Shown: piece by piece, positions 34,530 to 43,497 of the stretch | How the letters are laid out: each line of letters begins with the position of its first letter | How positions within the stretch are numbered: position 1 is the first letter of the stretch | Source: Sphingomonadales bacterium | GTDB lineage: Bacteria > Pseudomonadota > Alphaproteobacteria > Sphingomonadales > Sphingomonadaceae | Assembly (NCBI GenBank): GCA_016720115.1 | Contig: JADJXT010000001.1 | Coordinates: 186,001 to 250,000, forward strand | Reading direction: 5' to 3' | Length of the DNA stretch: 64,000 nt | Translations under genes and position numbers: made by a program | The notes under the pieces: model-generated | What the model was told of the DNA's origin: nothing | What the model saw: only the letters and a program-made list of their open reading frames with translations | The model's database searches: none

Positions 34530-36680
34530 TTATTTCGCTGTTTCCGCAGGCAGCGGGAAGCCGCGTTTCTGCATGATATATTTCACATCCGGATCGCGAC
34601 CTCGGAAGGCGCGATAGGCCTCGATACGGTCAGACTCATTGCCGGTTGAAAGCAACATCGAGCGGAAACGTTCGGCGGTTTCCTTGTCCCACACATCGCC
34701 CTTTTCGGTGAAGGCTGCCCATGTGTCGGCATCCATCGTTTCGGACCAGAGATAGCTGTAATAACCTGCCGAATAGCCATCCGAGGAGAAGAGGTGGTTG
34801 AACTGCGGCAGGCGGTGCCGCATCACCATTTCCTTCGGCATACCGATCTTGGCGAGTGCCTCTTTCTCGAAGGCGCGCGGGTCGGTGACTGCCTCCTTGC
34901 GGTGGTGCAGCATCATGTCGAGGATCGCGCTCGACAGATATTCGACCGTGGAAAATCCCTGATTGAAGGTATCGCTCGCCTTTATCTTGTCGACCAGTGC
35001 CTGCGAAATCGGCTCTCCGGTTTCCGCATGCTTGGCATAGGTGTTGAGAATATAGGGCGTCAGCAGCCAATTCTCGTTCACCTGGCTGGGGAATTCGACA
35101 AAATCGCGCGGCGTGTTGCCAAGCCCGGGCCATGTGATGTCATAATTGAGGTAGTGCAGCGCATGGCCGAATTCGTGGAACAGCGTCGACGCATCGTCGA
35201 TGCTGATGAGCGTCGGCTTGCCGCCTGCGCCCTTCACGAAATTATTGTTGTTCGACGCCAGCGTGAGGTTGTTTGTGCCCGAAAGCCTGAACTGGTCGCG
35301 ATAGGTGGTCATCCACGCGCCTGAACGCTTGCCTGCACGGGCGAAGTTATCGAGATAGAACAGCCCGATGACCTTGCCGTCGCGCTTCACTTCAAAGGTG
35401 CGCACTTCGGGTTCGAATACCGGAACGGTACCGGTATTTTCGGTGAAGCTCATGCCATAAAGCTTGCCTGCGGCATCGAACATCGCGGCGACCATATTGT
35501 CGAGCTGGAAATAGGGCTTCAGCTCATTCTGGTCGAGGTCGTACTTCGCCTTGCGGACCTTTTCCGCATAATAGCGATAGTCCCAGGGTTCGATGGTGAT
35601 GCCAGCCTTTTCCTTGTCGGCGATCGCCTGCATGTCAGCGACTTCTTCCTTCACGCGGGCAACTGCCGCGGGCCAGACCTTCATCATCAGATCCATCGCC
35701 TTTTCAGGCTGTTTCGCCATCGTGTCCGCCATGCGGTAATGCGCATGGGTTTCGAATCCCAGCAGTTCGGCGCGCTGCTGGCGCAGCTTCAGTATCTCGG
35801 CAATCGTCGCGTTGGTATCATTGGCGTCCTGATTGTCGCCACGCATGACAAAGGCTTGCCAGATTTTCTCACGCAGATCGCGCCGCGGCGAATTTTCAAG
35901 GAAGGGCTGGATTGCGGAACGGGTGTTGGCAACCGCCCAGCCTGTCTTGCCCTTGGCCTCTGCCGCTGCCTTCAGCGACGCGACAAAACTGTCGGGAAGG
36001 CCTGCGACATCGGCAGGATCGGTGAGCAGGATATAGGTTTCCTCATCGGCCAGCACCTTGTTCTGGAAGTCGGAGAATTTCTTGGCAATCTCGGTTTCAT
36101 AGCCGATCAGTTGCGCCTTCTGCTCCGCGTTGAGCAAGGCTCCGTTGCGGACAAGGCCGTCATAGGTGCGCTCAAGCAAACGCATCTGCGCCTTGTCGAG
36201 ACCCAGATTTTCGCGCTCCTGATAAAGATACTGCACCCGCTGGAACCAGCGCGCATCAAGCTGAAGTTCGTTGAAGAAGGCGCTGATCTTCGGTTCCCAC
36301 TCCGCCTGTATCTTGCGGATATCGGGGTTTGACAGGTTGGAGCTGTGCACGCCCCAGATCGAGAACAGGCGGCTGACCGAAGCGCCTGCCAGTTCGTTCG
36401 CCTTGATCGTGTTATCGAAAGTGACCGGTGCGGGATTGGTGAGGATCGCCTCAAACTCGCCTTTGGTCCGCTTCATCGCTTCTTCAAAGGCTGCGGGGAA
36501 ATCGGCGGGCTTCACCTTGTCCCACGGCGGCACGCCATCATAAGGGCCGGTCCACGGATCAAGCATCACATTGGCCGCAGCCGGGGCGGCGACGGGCTTT
36601 GCCGCCTCAGCAAGTGCCGGCATCGCCGTTCCCGCCATCAGCAAAATCGATAAGGGCCATGTCTTGATTCCTTTGTTCAC
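34530..36680 (-). CDS. M3-family metallopeptidase (Dcp/OpdA-like), exported
   Basis: A 716-residue zinc peptidase of the thimet oligopeptidase family. The active site is LFHEFGHALH (HExxH), followed about 25 residues later by the third ligand region EFPSQVNENW. The N-terminus from GTG 36680 reads NKGIKTWPLSILLMAGTAMP and ends in an Ala-Ala cleavage region, so it is exported. AGGAG lies seven bases before this GTG; the longer ATG start at 36737 would bury the signal. Exported M3 peptidases degrade oligopeptides in the periplasm. Confidence 0.92.
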   Translation of the reverse strand: MNKGIKTWPLSILLMAGTAMPALAEAAKPVAAPAAANVMLDPWTGPYDGVPPWDKVKPADFPAAFEEAMKRTKGEFEAILTNPAPVTFDNTIKANELAGASVSRLFSIWGVHSSNLSNPDIRKIQAEWEPKISAFFNELQLDARWFQRVQYLYQERENLGLDKAQMRLLERTYDGLVRNGALLNAEQKAQLIGYETEIAKKFSDFQNKVLADEETYILLTDPADVAGLPDSFVASLKAAAEAKGKTGWAVANTRSAIQPFLENSPRRDLREKIWQAFVMRGDNQDANDTNATIAEILKLRQQRAELLGFETHAHYRMADTMAKQPEKAMDLMMKVWPAAVARVKEEVADMQAIADKEKAGITIEPWDYRYYAEKVRKAKYDLDQNELKPYFQLDNMVAAMFDAAGKLYGMSFTENTGTVPVFEPEVRTFEVKRDGKVIGLFYLDNFARAGKRSGAWMTTYRDQFRLSGTNNLTLASNNNNFVKGAGGKPTLISIDDASTLFHEFGHALHYLNYDITWPGLGNTPRDFVEFPSQVNENWLLTPYILNTYAKHAETGEPISQALVDKIKASDTFNQGFSTVEYLSSAILDMMLHHRKEAVTDPRAFEKEALAKIGMPKEMVMRHRLPQFNHLFSSDGYSAGYYSYLWSETMDADTWAAFTEKGDVWDKETAERFRSMLLSTGNESDRIEAYRAFRGRDPDVKYIMQKRGFPLPAETAK

Positions 36681-36827
36681 AATCGCACTCCTGAAATAGG
36701 TGTCGAACCGGCGCAGTAAAACGTCACTGGTTCGCATATTGCCTGCTTAGCCGCAGTGCGCAGCAAGGCAAAGCAGGATTCGGGCCAGATTCAGGGTGGA
36801 CAATCTGCTCCATATTGGAGAGATGTG

Positions 36828-37817
36828 ATGCCGGGTGGTGGTACACAAGGGTCGGCGCGAGGCGTCACCCGGCTTGATGGACCGCCTGTTATGATCATCA
36901 TCGATTATACCGCGCCTTTGCGCAAGGCTGCCGTGTTGTGCGGCTCGCCCACACGCACGGCGCAGTTGAAGCAATTGGTGGAACAATGCGGCTGCCAGAT
37001 CCGCACATGCGGCGAAGCGGTCGACTATCTGCTGATCGACCTTTGCTCCAATTTAGAGCTAGCCCCGGCGGATTGGGAAGAAATCCGGTGCTATGTCGAT
37101 GACAATGAAGCTGAAATTCTGGTCTGGGCCCCGATCGATCGCGTTGAAGCAGCCTTTGCCGCGCTTCCCACGGATCGCTGCCATTTCTTCGTCGATTCGG
37201 CCGATTGGCAGGCAATCCCGATTTTGTCCGGCGCCATGCGGCTGGTAAAGGCAAAGCGTTTCGGCGATAGCGCCCGCGATGGCGCGCAGGGCGAACTGGG
37301 CGCGCTGCACCGCATCAGCAGCGAACTTGCTGACTTCGCCCGAACGCTGGCGCATATCGCAGAGCAGGACAAGGCAGGCGGATCGACGGTGCACGACAAG
37401 CCAGTGGGCTTTCGCCACGCCAGCCCCGACACATTCAGGCAACTGCCGCATGCGGCCACGGCCAATGCGCGTTCCGGCGCCCGGCACATTCGCGAGATCA
37501 TCAAGCGGCGCCGGATGCGCGAACGCCTGTTGGGCGAAGATCTGTTCGCCGACCCCGGCTGGGACATTTTGCTCGACCTGTTTGCCGCGCAGGAGGAGGA
37601 GCAGCAGGTATCGGTATCGAGCCTGTGCATCGCCGCCGCCGTGCCGCCGACCACAGCGCTCCGCTGGATTACCAACATGACCGAGGCTGGATATCTGGTG
37701 CGGCGACAGGATCCGCACGACGCCCGCCGGGTCTATATCGAACTGTCCGAAACCATGTCTGCAAAGCTGAAGGATTATTTCGAGGCAATTGCCGATCGGG
37801 TCGCTGTGCCGATATGA
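36828..37817 (+). CDS. MarR-like winged-helix regulator with receiver-like N-terminus
   Basis: About 329 residues. The N-terminal 130 residues resemble a degenerate response-regulator-like fold, with VLCGSPTRTAQLKQLVEQCG and VDYLLIDLCSN. The C-terminal 110 residues form a winged helix: SVSSLCIAAAVPPTTALRWI and MTEAGYLVRRQDPHDARRVY are typical MarR wing and recognition segments. Targets are unknown. The start at 36828 has GGAG eight bases upstream; other in-frame ATGs exist at 36756 and 36891. Confidence 0.85.
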   Translation: MPGGGTQGSARGVTRLDGPPVMIIIDYTAPLRKAAVLCGSPTRTAQLKQLVEQCGCQIRTCGEAVDYLLIDLCSNLELAPADWEEIRCYVDDNEAEILVWAPIDRVEAAFAALPTDRCHFFVDSADWQAIPILSGAMRLVKAKRFGDSARDGAQGELGALHRISSELADFARTLAHIAEQDKAGGSTVHDKPVGFRHASPDTFRQLPHAATANARSGARHIREIIKRRRMRERLLGEDLFADPGWDILLDLFAAQEEEQQVSVSSLCIAAAVPPTTALRWITNMTEAGYLVRRQDPHDARRVYIELSETMSAKLKDYFEAIADRVAVPI

Positions 37818-37864
37818 CTTGCCTTGGCGGCAGAGCTTTGGCAAAGGCGGCGCTGGTCCTGCTG

Positions 37865-37940
37865 GGGCGCTTAGCTCAGTTGGTAGAGCATCTCGTTTAC
37901 ACCGAGAGGGTCAGCGGTTCGAGCCCGTTAGCGCCCACCA
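37865..37940 (+). tRNA. tRNA-Val (anticodon TAC)
   Basis: The acceptor GGGCGCT pairs with AGCGCCC, then A and an encoded CCA. The D arm is AGCTCAGTTGGTAGAGC, the anticodon stem TCTCG/CGAGA encloses TTTACAC (anticodon TAC), and the T loop reads GGTTCGAGCC. Total 76 bases. Confidence 0.97.
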
Positions 37941-38001
37941 GGACAGGACCATGACCTTGCCGTTCATCTTGCAGCAAGCTTTGGGGACGCATTCTGTGCC
38001 G

Positions 38002-38265
38002 ATGAGAGGGATCAGTTTCAAAACTGTCTTTGGTGGCGCGTTGCTGGCATCTGCGCTTTTGAGCAGCCCCGCGCATGCGACGCTCAGCGCCTCACCCTTC
38101 ACTGCGAAAAAAGCCGGTGCGACCATCCTGCTGAAGAACAAGAGCCAGCGCGACACCGCGAACGATACGCGCCAGCAGAACTGCAAGCCTGCCGTCCGTT
38201 CGATGACCGAGGGCCAGCCCAATCGCAACTGCAACTGCCCGAAGCCGCGCCCGATCCTGATGTGA
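38002..38265 (+). CDS. Small secreted hypothetical protein
   Basis: About 87 residues from ATG 38002. A classical signal peptide MRGISFKTVFGGALLASALL ends near SPAHA. The mature part is basic and polar with three cysteines (NCKPAVRS and NRNCNCPKP). The frame remains open from 37951, so ATG there is possible, but that site would lie only ten bases after the tRNA. No family is recognised. The signal peptide and cysteine pattern argue for a real exported protein. Confidence 0.55.
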   Translation: MRGISFKTVFGGALLASALLSSPAHATLSASPFTAKKAGATILLKNKSQRDTANDTRQQNCKPAVRSMTEGQPNRNCNCPKPRPILM

Positions 38266-38272
38266 ACGCCGC

Positions 38273-38872
38273 TCAGGCGGCTTCGTCGAGCAGCCTCGCT
38301 ATTTCGGCATCATCCCATTCGACCCCGCCTATAATGCGCCAGACCTCTTTGCCCTGGCTGTCGTAAAGGATCGTTGTCGGCAACGCGATGGCACCGCCGA
38401 CCGACGATGACAGCGCATTGTCGGTATCGGTAAAGGGTTCAAGATTGACGATTCGCGCCGAATCGAAAAAGGCGCGCACCGGCTTTCGCCCTTGCAGATC
38501 CTGCGACACCGCAATCACGGTAATCTTGCCTTCTTCGAGTTGCGCCAGGGCATCAAGCGTCGGCATCTCTGCCTTGCACGGCGCGCACCATGTCGCCCAC
38601 AGATTGACGAGCAACGGGCGCCCGGCATAGTCGCCAAGCGCGACTTCGCGGCCATCGGCACCGGTAAAGCTGGCGTTGGGCGCCGCACGTCCGGCAAATT
38701 GGTAGCTAAGCTCGGCTTTCAGCCCGCTCTTGCTTTCAAGACCAAAGCCGGATTTGGACGACTCCTGCCCCTTGGCGGGTTCCGCTTGCCCCGATGGCGC
38801 AGTTTCCCTATCGCAAGCCGCCAGAAACAGCGGCCCGATCAAGAGAAGGAACAGGATCATTACCCGCGGCAC
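38273..38872 (-). CDS. TlpA-like thioredoxin lipoprotein
   Basis: About 199 residues. From GTG 38872 (GGAG six bases upstream) the product starts PRVMILFLLLIGPLFLAAC, a lipoprotein signal with Cys19; ATG 38860 is an alternative. The thioredoxin-fold domain has LLVNLWATWCAPCKAEMP with the CxxC pair, and GGAIALPTTILYD with the cis-Pro. It probably reduces disulfides on the periplasmic side, as in cytochrome c maturation. Its 5' end overlaps the divergent argH start region. Confidence 0.9.
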   Translation of the reverse strand: MPRVMILFLLLIGPLFLAACDRETAPSGQAEPAKGQESSKSGFGLESKSGLKAELSYQFAGRAAPNASFTGADGREVALGDYAGRPLLVNLWATWCAPCKAEMPTLDALAQLEEGKITVIAVSQDLQGRKPVRAFFDSARIVNLEPFTDTDNALSSSVGGAIALPTTILYDSQGKEVWRIIGGVEWDDAEIARLLDEAA

Positions 38873-40259
38873 ATCAGACTCCAGCAGCATATGGGGCGGC
38901 CGGTTCGGCGCAGGCCCTGCAGACGTGATGCGCGAGATAAACGCCTCCATCCCCGTCGACAAGCGACTTTGGCAGCAGGACATATCGGGCAGCAAGGCGC
39001 ATGCGGCGATGCTGGGGGCGCAGGGCATCCTTTCGGCGACGGATGTTGAGGCGATTCTCGTCGGTCTTGAACAGATTGAGCGCGAATATGCCGAACAGGG
39101 CGTGCCCGAGCATATCGAGCTTGAAGACATCCACATGCAGATCGAAAGCCGCCTCAGGGAACTGATTGGCGATGCGGCAGGGCGGCTGCACACCGCGCGT
39201 TCGCGCAACGACCAGGTGGCGACCGATTTCCGCCTCTGGGTGCGCGGTGCCTGCGCAGAGGTCGACAAGGCGCTCGCCGCGCTGCAGGCTGCGCTGGTCG
39301 AACGCGCGGGCGAACATGCCGAAAGCATCATGCCGGGCTTCACCCATTTGCAGGTCGCCCAGCCGGTGACGCTGGGCCATCATCTGCTAGCCTATCATGA
39401 AATGGCGAAGCGCGACCGCAGCCGTTTTGCCGATTGCGCACAGCGGATGAACCAGTCGCCGCTGGGCTCGGCTGCGCTTGCTGGCACATCCTTCCCGATC
39501 GACCGGCACGCAACCGCGCGTGCGCTCGATTTCGACGCGCCGACCGCGAACAGCATGGACGGCGTTTCCGACCGCGACTTTGCCGTCGAATATCTGGCCT
39601 GCGCGGCGCAGGCGGCGATCCATTTGTCGCGACTGGCGGAAGAAATGATCCTCTGGGCCTCGCAGCCCTTCGGCTTCGTCAAGCTGCCCGATGCCTGGTC
39701 GACCGGCAGCTCGATCATGCCGCAAAAGCGCAACCCCGATGCCGCCGAGCTGGTGCGCGGCCATGCCGGGCGGATCATCGGGGCCTTCACCAGCCTGATG
39801 GTGACGATGAAGGGCCTGCCGCTGACCTATTCGAAGGACATGCAGAACGACAAGGCCCCGCTGTTCGAGGCGCACGACCTGCTCGATCTCTGCCTTGCGG
39901 CGATGACGGGCATGGTATCAAGCGTGACCTTCGACACCGCCCGTATGCGCGCGGTTGCCGCCACCGGATTTTCCACCGCAACCGATCTTGCCGACTGGCT
40001 GGTGCGCGAACATGGCATCCCCTTCCGCGAGGCACACCATATCACCGGCAGCGCGGTGAAGCTGTGCGAGACCCGGGGCGGCGAACTGGAACTGCTGACT
40101 GCCGAAGATCTCGCATCCATCGACACACGGCTGGCCGGAACCAGCCTGCCCGACCTTTCGGTTGAAGGATCGGTGCGCAGCCGCACCAGCGCTGGCGGCA
40201 CCTCCCCGCTTAGGGTAAAGGAAGCCGTCGAGGCTGCCCGAAAGGAACTGGGACTATGA
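38859..40259 (+). CDS. argH: Argininosuccinate lyase
   Basis: About 466 residues of the fumarase/aspartase superfamily. WGGRFGAGPADVMREINASI is the N-terminal signature, HTARSRNDQVATDFRLW and the signature GSSIMPQKRNPDAAEL follow, and TRGGELELLTAEDL ends the protein. It splits argininosuccinate into arginine and fumarate. No ATG, GTG or TTG lies within reach of the WGGRF block; AGAAGGA sits eight bases before ATT 38859, so a rare ATT (or ATC 38856) start is likely. ATG 38730 would add 43 non-homologous residues. The gene is coupled to lptM by an ATGA overlap. Confidence 0.93.
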   Translation: MTRGTSDSSSIWGGRFGAGPADVMREINASIPVDKRLWQQDISGSKAHAAMLGAQGILSATDVEAILVGLEQIEREYAEQGVPEHIELEDIHMQIESRLRELIGDAAGRLHTARSRNDQVATDFRLWVRGACAEVDKALAALQAALVERAGEHAESIMPGFTHLQVAQPVTLGHHLLAYHEMAKRDRSRFADCAQRMNQSPLGSAALAGTSFPIDRHATARALDFDAPTANSMDGVSDRDFAVEYLACAAQAAIHLSRLAEEMILWASQPFGFVKLPDAWSTGSSIMPQKRNPDAAELVRGHAGRIIGAFTSLMVTMKGLPLTYSKDMQNDKAPLFEAHDLLDLCLAAMTGMVSSVTFDTARMRAVAATGFSTATDLADWLVREHGIPFREAHHITGSAVKLCETRGGELELLTAEDLASIDTRLAGTSLPDLSVEGSVRSRTSAGGTSPLRVKEAVEAARKELGL

Positions 40260-40567
40260 TCGCCATGCGCAAATTCGCCACTGCCGCGCTGCTCGCATTT
40301 GCGCTCGCCGCTTGCGGCAAAGTCGGCGATCTGCAGCCCAAGGCAGGGCAGACGATGCCCGAAAAGGCCTATGGCCAGAGCGAGGTGCCGGGCGCCGAGG
40401 AACTGTCGACCCCCTCGATCCAAACCCGTCCGGGGCGCAGCGATGAGCTGATGCGCCGGTCGGAGCGCCGCCGCGACGACCCTTTTGACCTTGCACCCGG
40501 CGCAGAAGCGGATAATGGCGACGCGCCTGCGGAATCCCCCGCGGAAGATCCGAAGAAGCCTGGCTGA
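40256..40567 (+). CDS. lptM: LptM-like small lipoprotein
   Basis: A 103-residue lipoprotein. The signal RKFATAALLAFALAAC is followed by GKVGDLQPK, as in YifL/LptM proteins (ACGxxGxL motif). The rest is a polar, disordered tail. LptM assists disulfide maturation of the LPS translocon LptD-LptE in E. coli. Location just before lysA agrees with the usual neighbourhood of this gene. The ATG overlaps the stop of argH. Confidence 0.8.
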   Translation: MIAMRKFATAALLAFALAACGKVGDLQPKAGQTMPEKAYGQSEVPGAEELSTPSIQTRPGRSDELMRRSERRRDDPFDLAPGAEADNGDAPAESPAEDPKKPG

Positions 40568-40577
40568 ACCTTATTCT

Positions 40578-41846
40578 ATGGACCATTTCCAGATCATCGA
40601 TGGCGTGATGCACGCCGAAGGCGTCCCGTTGACACGTGTTGCCGACGAGGTGGGTTCGCCCGTTTATGTCTATTCGCAAGCAACGCTGGTGCGCCACGCG
40701 CAGGTATTTCGCGAGGCACTGACCAAGGCAGGCATCGAAAACCCGCACATTGCCTTTGCGATCAAGGCCAACCCCAACCTTGCCGTACTCAAGGTTCTTG
40801 CCGGTGAAGGCTATGGCGCCGATGTGGTCTCGGCTGGTGAAATGAACCGCGCGCTGGCGGCTGGCGTTCCGGCAGAGGACATTGTTTTTTCCGGCGTCGG
40901 GAAGAGCGCCGAGGAAATGGTCGCCGCGCTGAAGGCAGGCATCGGCCAGTTCAATATCGAATCCGAAGAAGAAGGCCGCGAACTGGCCGCGATTGCCGAA
41001 ACACTCGGCCAGCGCGCCGATGCCGTGCTGCGCATCAACCCCGATGTTGACGCGCAGACCAATGCCAAGATTTCAACCGGCAAGGCGGAAAACAAGTTCG
41101 GGCTCGGCCTGCACCAGGCGCAGGCAATCTATGCGCGGCTGGCTGCGTTGCCGGGCCTCAATATGCGCGGCGTTGCATTGCATATCGGCAGCCAGTTGCT
41201 CAACCTCGAACCGCTGGAAACCGCCTTTGGCAAGATCGGCAAGCTGATCGCGGACCTGCGCAATGCAGGCCACAGCATCACCCATGTCGATCTGGGCGGC
41301 GGACTGGGTGTCCGCTACAAGGAAGGCGACAATCCCCCGCACCCGGACGAATATGGCGAAATGGTCGCCCGCGCGACCAAGGGCTGGAATGTCCAGCTTA
41401 TGTTCGAACCGGGCCGTGTGATCTGCGGCAATGCCGGTATACTCGTCACCAAAGTCATCCGCGTCAAACCCGGATCGGGCAATGTGCCTTTTGTGATTGT
41501 CGATGCCGCGATGAACGATCTGGCCCGCCCTGCGCTTTACGATGCCTGGCATGATTTCGAAGCAGTCGAGCCAAATGGTGCGCGCTTCACGGCCAATATC
41601 GTCGGCCCTGTTTGCGAGACTGGCGATACCTTTGCCATGGCGCGCGAGATCGATGTTGTGCAGGCAGGCGATCTGGCGCTGTTCCGCACCTGCGGTGCCT
41701 ATGGCGCGACCATGGCCAGCACCTACAACAGCCGCGGGCTGGTTCCCGAGGTGCTGGTAAGCGGCAATCGCTACGCCGTGGTGGCGGAACGGATCATGCC
41801 CGCAACGATCCTCGATGCCGAACATGTCCCTGACTGGCTCGCCTGA
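40578..41846 (+). CDS. lysA: Diaminopimelate decarboxylase
   Basis: A 422-residue PLP enzyme with an alanine racemase-type barrel. The PLP lysine lies in IAFAIKANPNLAVLKVL; HIGSQLLNLEPLE and VDLGGGLGVRYKEGD bind the phosphate; the C-terminal domain has CETGDTFAMAREID and CGAYGATMASTYNSRG. It makes L-lysine from meso-DAP. The start at 40578 follows lptM by ten bases. It completes the argH-lptM-lysA operon. Confidence 0.95.
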   Translation: MDHFQIIDGVMHAEGVPLTRVADEVGSPVYVYSQATLVRHAQVFREALTKAGIENPHIAFAIKANPNLAVLKVLAGEGYGADVVSAGEMNRALAAGVPAEDIVFSGVGKSAEEMVAALKAGIGQFNIESEEEGRELAAIAETLGQRADAVLRINPDVDAQTNAKISTGKAENKFGLGLHQAQAIYARLAALPGLNMRGVALHIGSQLLNLEPLETAFGKIGKLIADLRNAGHSITHVDLGGGLGVRYKEGDNPPHPDEYGEMVARATKGWNVQLMFEPGRVICGNAGILVTKVIRVKPGSGNVPFVIVDAAMNDLARPALYDAWHDFEAVEPNGARFTANIVGPVCETGDTFAMAREIDVVQAGDLALFRTCGAYGATMASTYNSRGLVPEVLVSGNRYAVVAERIMPATILDAEHVPDWLA

Positions 41847-41853
41847 TTGAGCC

Positions 41854-42639
41854 ATGAACCAGCTGCCGCTTTTCGTCTCGATCCGCGGCAAGCCGGTCAT
41901 CCTGCTGGGTGAAGGCGACGCAGCGGACGCCAAAAGGCGGTTGATCGAGCGGGCTGGCGGAATCTGTGTAAGCGCAGCCAATGCCGATGCGCGGCTTGCC
42001 TTTATTGCCATCGATGACCGCAATGTCGCTGCCGAAACCGCAGCGGGGCTTAAAGCACGGGGCCTGCTGGTCAATGTGGTGGACCAGCCCAACCTGTGCG
42101 ATTTTACCACACCCGCCATAGTCGATCGCGATCCGCTGCTGGTCGCAATCGGCACCGGCGGCGCCTCTGCGGGGCTGGCGAAGATGGTGCGGCAGGCCGT
42201 GGAACGGATGCTGCCCGCCCGCATCGGCGAACTGGCGTTACAATTGCAATCGGCGCGCGAAAGGTTGCGGACGCGCTGGCCCGAAGCGGCAGACCGCCGC
42301 CGCCAAATCGACGCCGCACTGGTACCGGGCGGACTGCTCGATCCGCTCGATCCGGACAGCGCCGATCGTCTTGAACATTGGCTCGAACAAGGCGATGCCC
42401 AGCCTGCATCGGGCATCATCCGCATCGAGCTTGGCTCGTCCGATCCGGAAGAACTGACGCTGCGGGCTGCACGGCTGCTTGGTCAGGCCGATCATCTCTT
42501 CATCGATGGCCCGATTGGTGAGGATCTGGTCAACCGGGCAAGGGCCGATGCGGTGCGCCATGTCGGTGCACCCCCGCCCACACCGCCATCGGGTCTTGTC
42601 ATCCATCTGCGGCTGGGCCACGGATCGGGTGATGACTGA
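41854..42639 (+). CDS. Siroheme synthase-like protein (precorrin-2 dehydrogenase) with residual methyltransferase tail
   Basis: A 261-residue protein. Residues 1-115 form the CysG N-terminal domain (LPLFVSIRGKPVILLGEGDA, NVVDQPNLCDFTTPAIVDRD and GTGGASAGLAKMVRQ), and residues about 115-185 a dimerisation and chelatase part. The last 75 residues, ELGSSDPEELTLRAARLLGQ and onward, resemble only the start of a uroporphyrinogen methyltransferase domain (GPGDPELLTLRALRLL). The GAGPGD motif is lost and the catalytic remainder is absent. It probably makes siroheme from precorrin-2. It overlaps proC by eight bases. Confidence 0.82.
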   Translation: MNQLPLFVSIRGKPVILLGEGDAADAKRRLIERAGGICVSAANADARLAFIAIDDRNVAAETAAGLKARGLLVNVVDQPNLCDFTTPAIVDRDPLLVAIGTGGASAGLAKMVRQAVERMLPARIGELALQLQSARERLRTRWPEAADRRRQIDAALVPGGLLDPLDPDSADRLEHWLEQGDAQPASGIIRIELGSSDPEELTLRAARLLGQADHLFIDGPIGEDLVNRARADAVRHVGAPPPTPPSGLVIHLRLGHGSGDD

Positions 42640-43435
42640 AATCTCGCGCGATGCCCCGATGCTCCTTTTTGGCTGCGGCAATATGGGCCGGGCGATGCTC
42701 GATGGCTGGATAGCAGGCGGTGTCGATCCCGCCTCCTTCATTGTCGTCGATCCGATGGCGCAGGCACTTCCGGTCGGGGTGGCGCATTTTACCGATGCGT
42801 CGCAGGTGGGGCGGAAGGTCAGCGTGGCCCTGGCAGCGGTCAAACCGCAGATCTTCACACAAATTTCCCGCCAGCTTGAATCGGTGCTCACGGAAAAGGC
42901 ACTGGTGTTTTCGGTGATGGCTGGGGTCCGGATTGAAGCATTGGAGTCGGCACTGCCCGGTCGATCCATCGTGCGGCTGATGCCCAATCTTGCAGCCGCG
43001 CTCGGCAAATCGCCGCTCGGTCTGTTCGAAACCTCAGGCGATGCAACGCTGCGCGCCGATATCGATTCACTGCTAAGCCCGTTGGGTACGCCAGTCTGGA
43101 TCGGCGACGAAGCCTTGATGGATGCTGTCACCGCACTGGCTGGCTCTGGCCCGGCCTTTGTTTACCGGTTTATCGACGCACTGGCAAAAGCCGGGGAAGC
43201 ACTGGGCCTTGATCCAGCGGTTTCGGCTACATTGGCGAAGTCGATGGTCGATGGCGCGGTCGACCTGGCAGTCGCCGCCGATGCCAGCCCGGAAGAGCTG
43301 GCGCGACGCGTGACGAGCCCGGGCGGGACGACTGCGGCCGGGCTGGCCATATTCGATGCCGGATTGCAGCAACTGGTGAATGACACGCTGAAAGCCGCCC
43401 GTGATCGCGGTGTGGAATTGTCCCGGCCTGACTAG
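42632..43435 (+). CDS. proC: Pyrroline-5-carboxylate reductase
   Basis: A 267-residue enzyme of proline synthesis. The NAD(P) loop is LLFGCGNMGRAML; then AVKPQIFTQI, VRLMPNLAAALG, and the C-terminal signature VTSPGGTTAAGLAIFDAG are seen. ATG 42632 lies inside the end of the siroheme gene and gives the typical N-terminus. It reduces pyrroline-5-carboxylate to proline. A two-way terminator follows. Confidence 0.94.
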   Translation: MTEISRDAPMLLFGCGNMGRAMLDGWIAGGVDPASFIVVDPMAQALPVGVAHFTDASQVGRKVSVALAAVKPQIFTQISRQLESVLTEKALVFSVMAGVRIEALESALPGRSIVRLMPNLAAALGKSPLGLFETSGDATLRADIDSLLSPLGTPVWIGDEALMDAVTALAGSGPAFVYRFIDALAKAGEALGLDPAVSATLAKSMVDGAVDLAVAADASPEELARRVTSPGGTTAAGLAIFDAGLQQLVNDTLKAARDRGVELSRPD

Positions 43436-43442
43436 GACAAAG

Positions 43443-43479
43443 AAAAAGGCCGCAATCCATTCCGGAATGCGGCCCTTTC
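43443..43479. terminator. Bidirectional intrinsic terminator
   Basis: GGCCGCA (43448-43454) pairs with TGCGGCC (43468-43474) over a 13-base loop. AAAAA before and CTTTC after allow function on both strands. It separates the convergent proC and cell-wall hydrolase genes. Confidence 0.85.
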
Positions 43480-43497
43480 GATTTCAGCTGACAGCTA

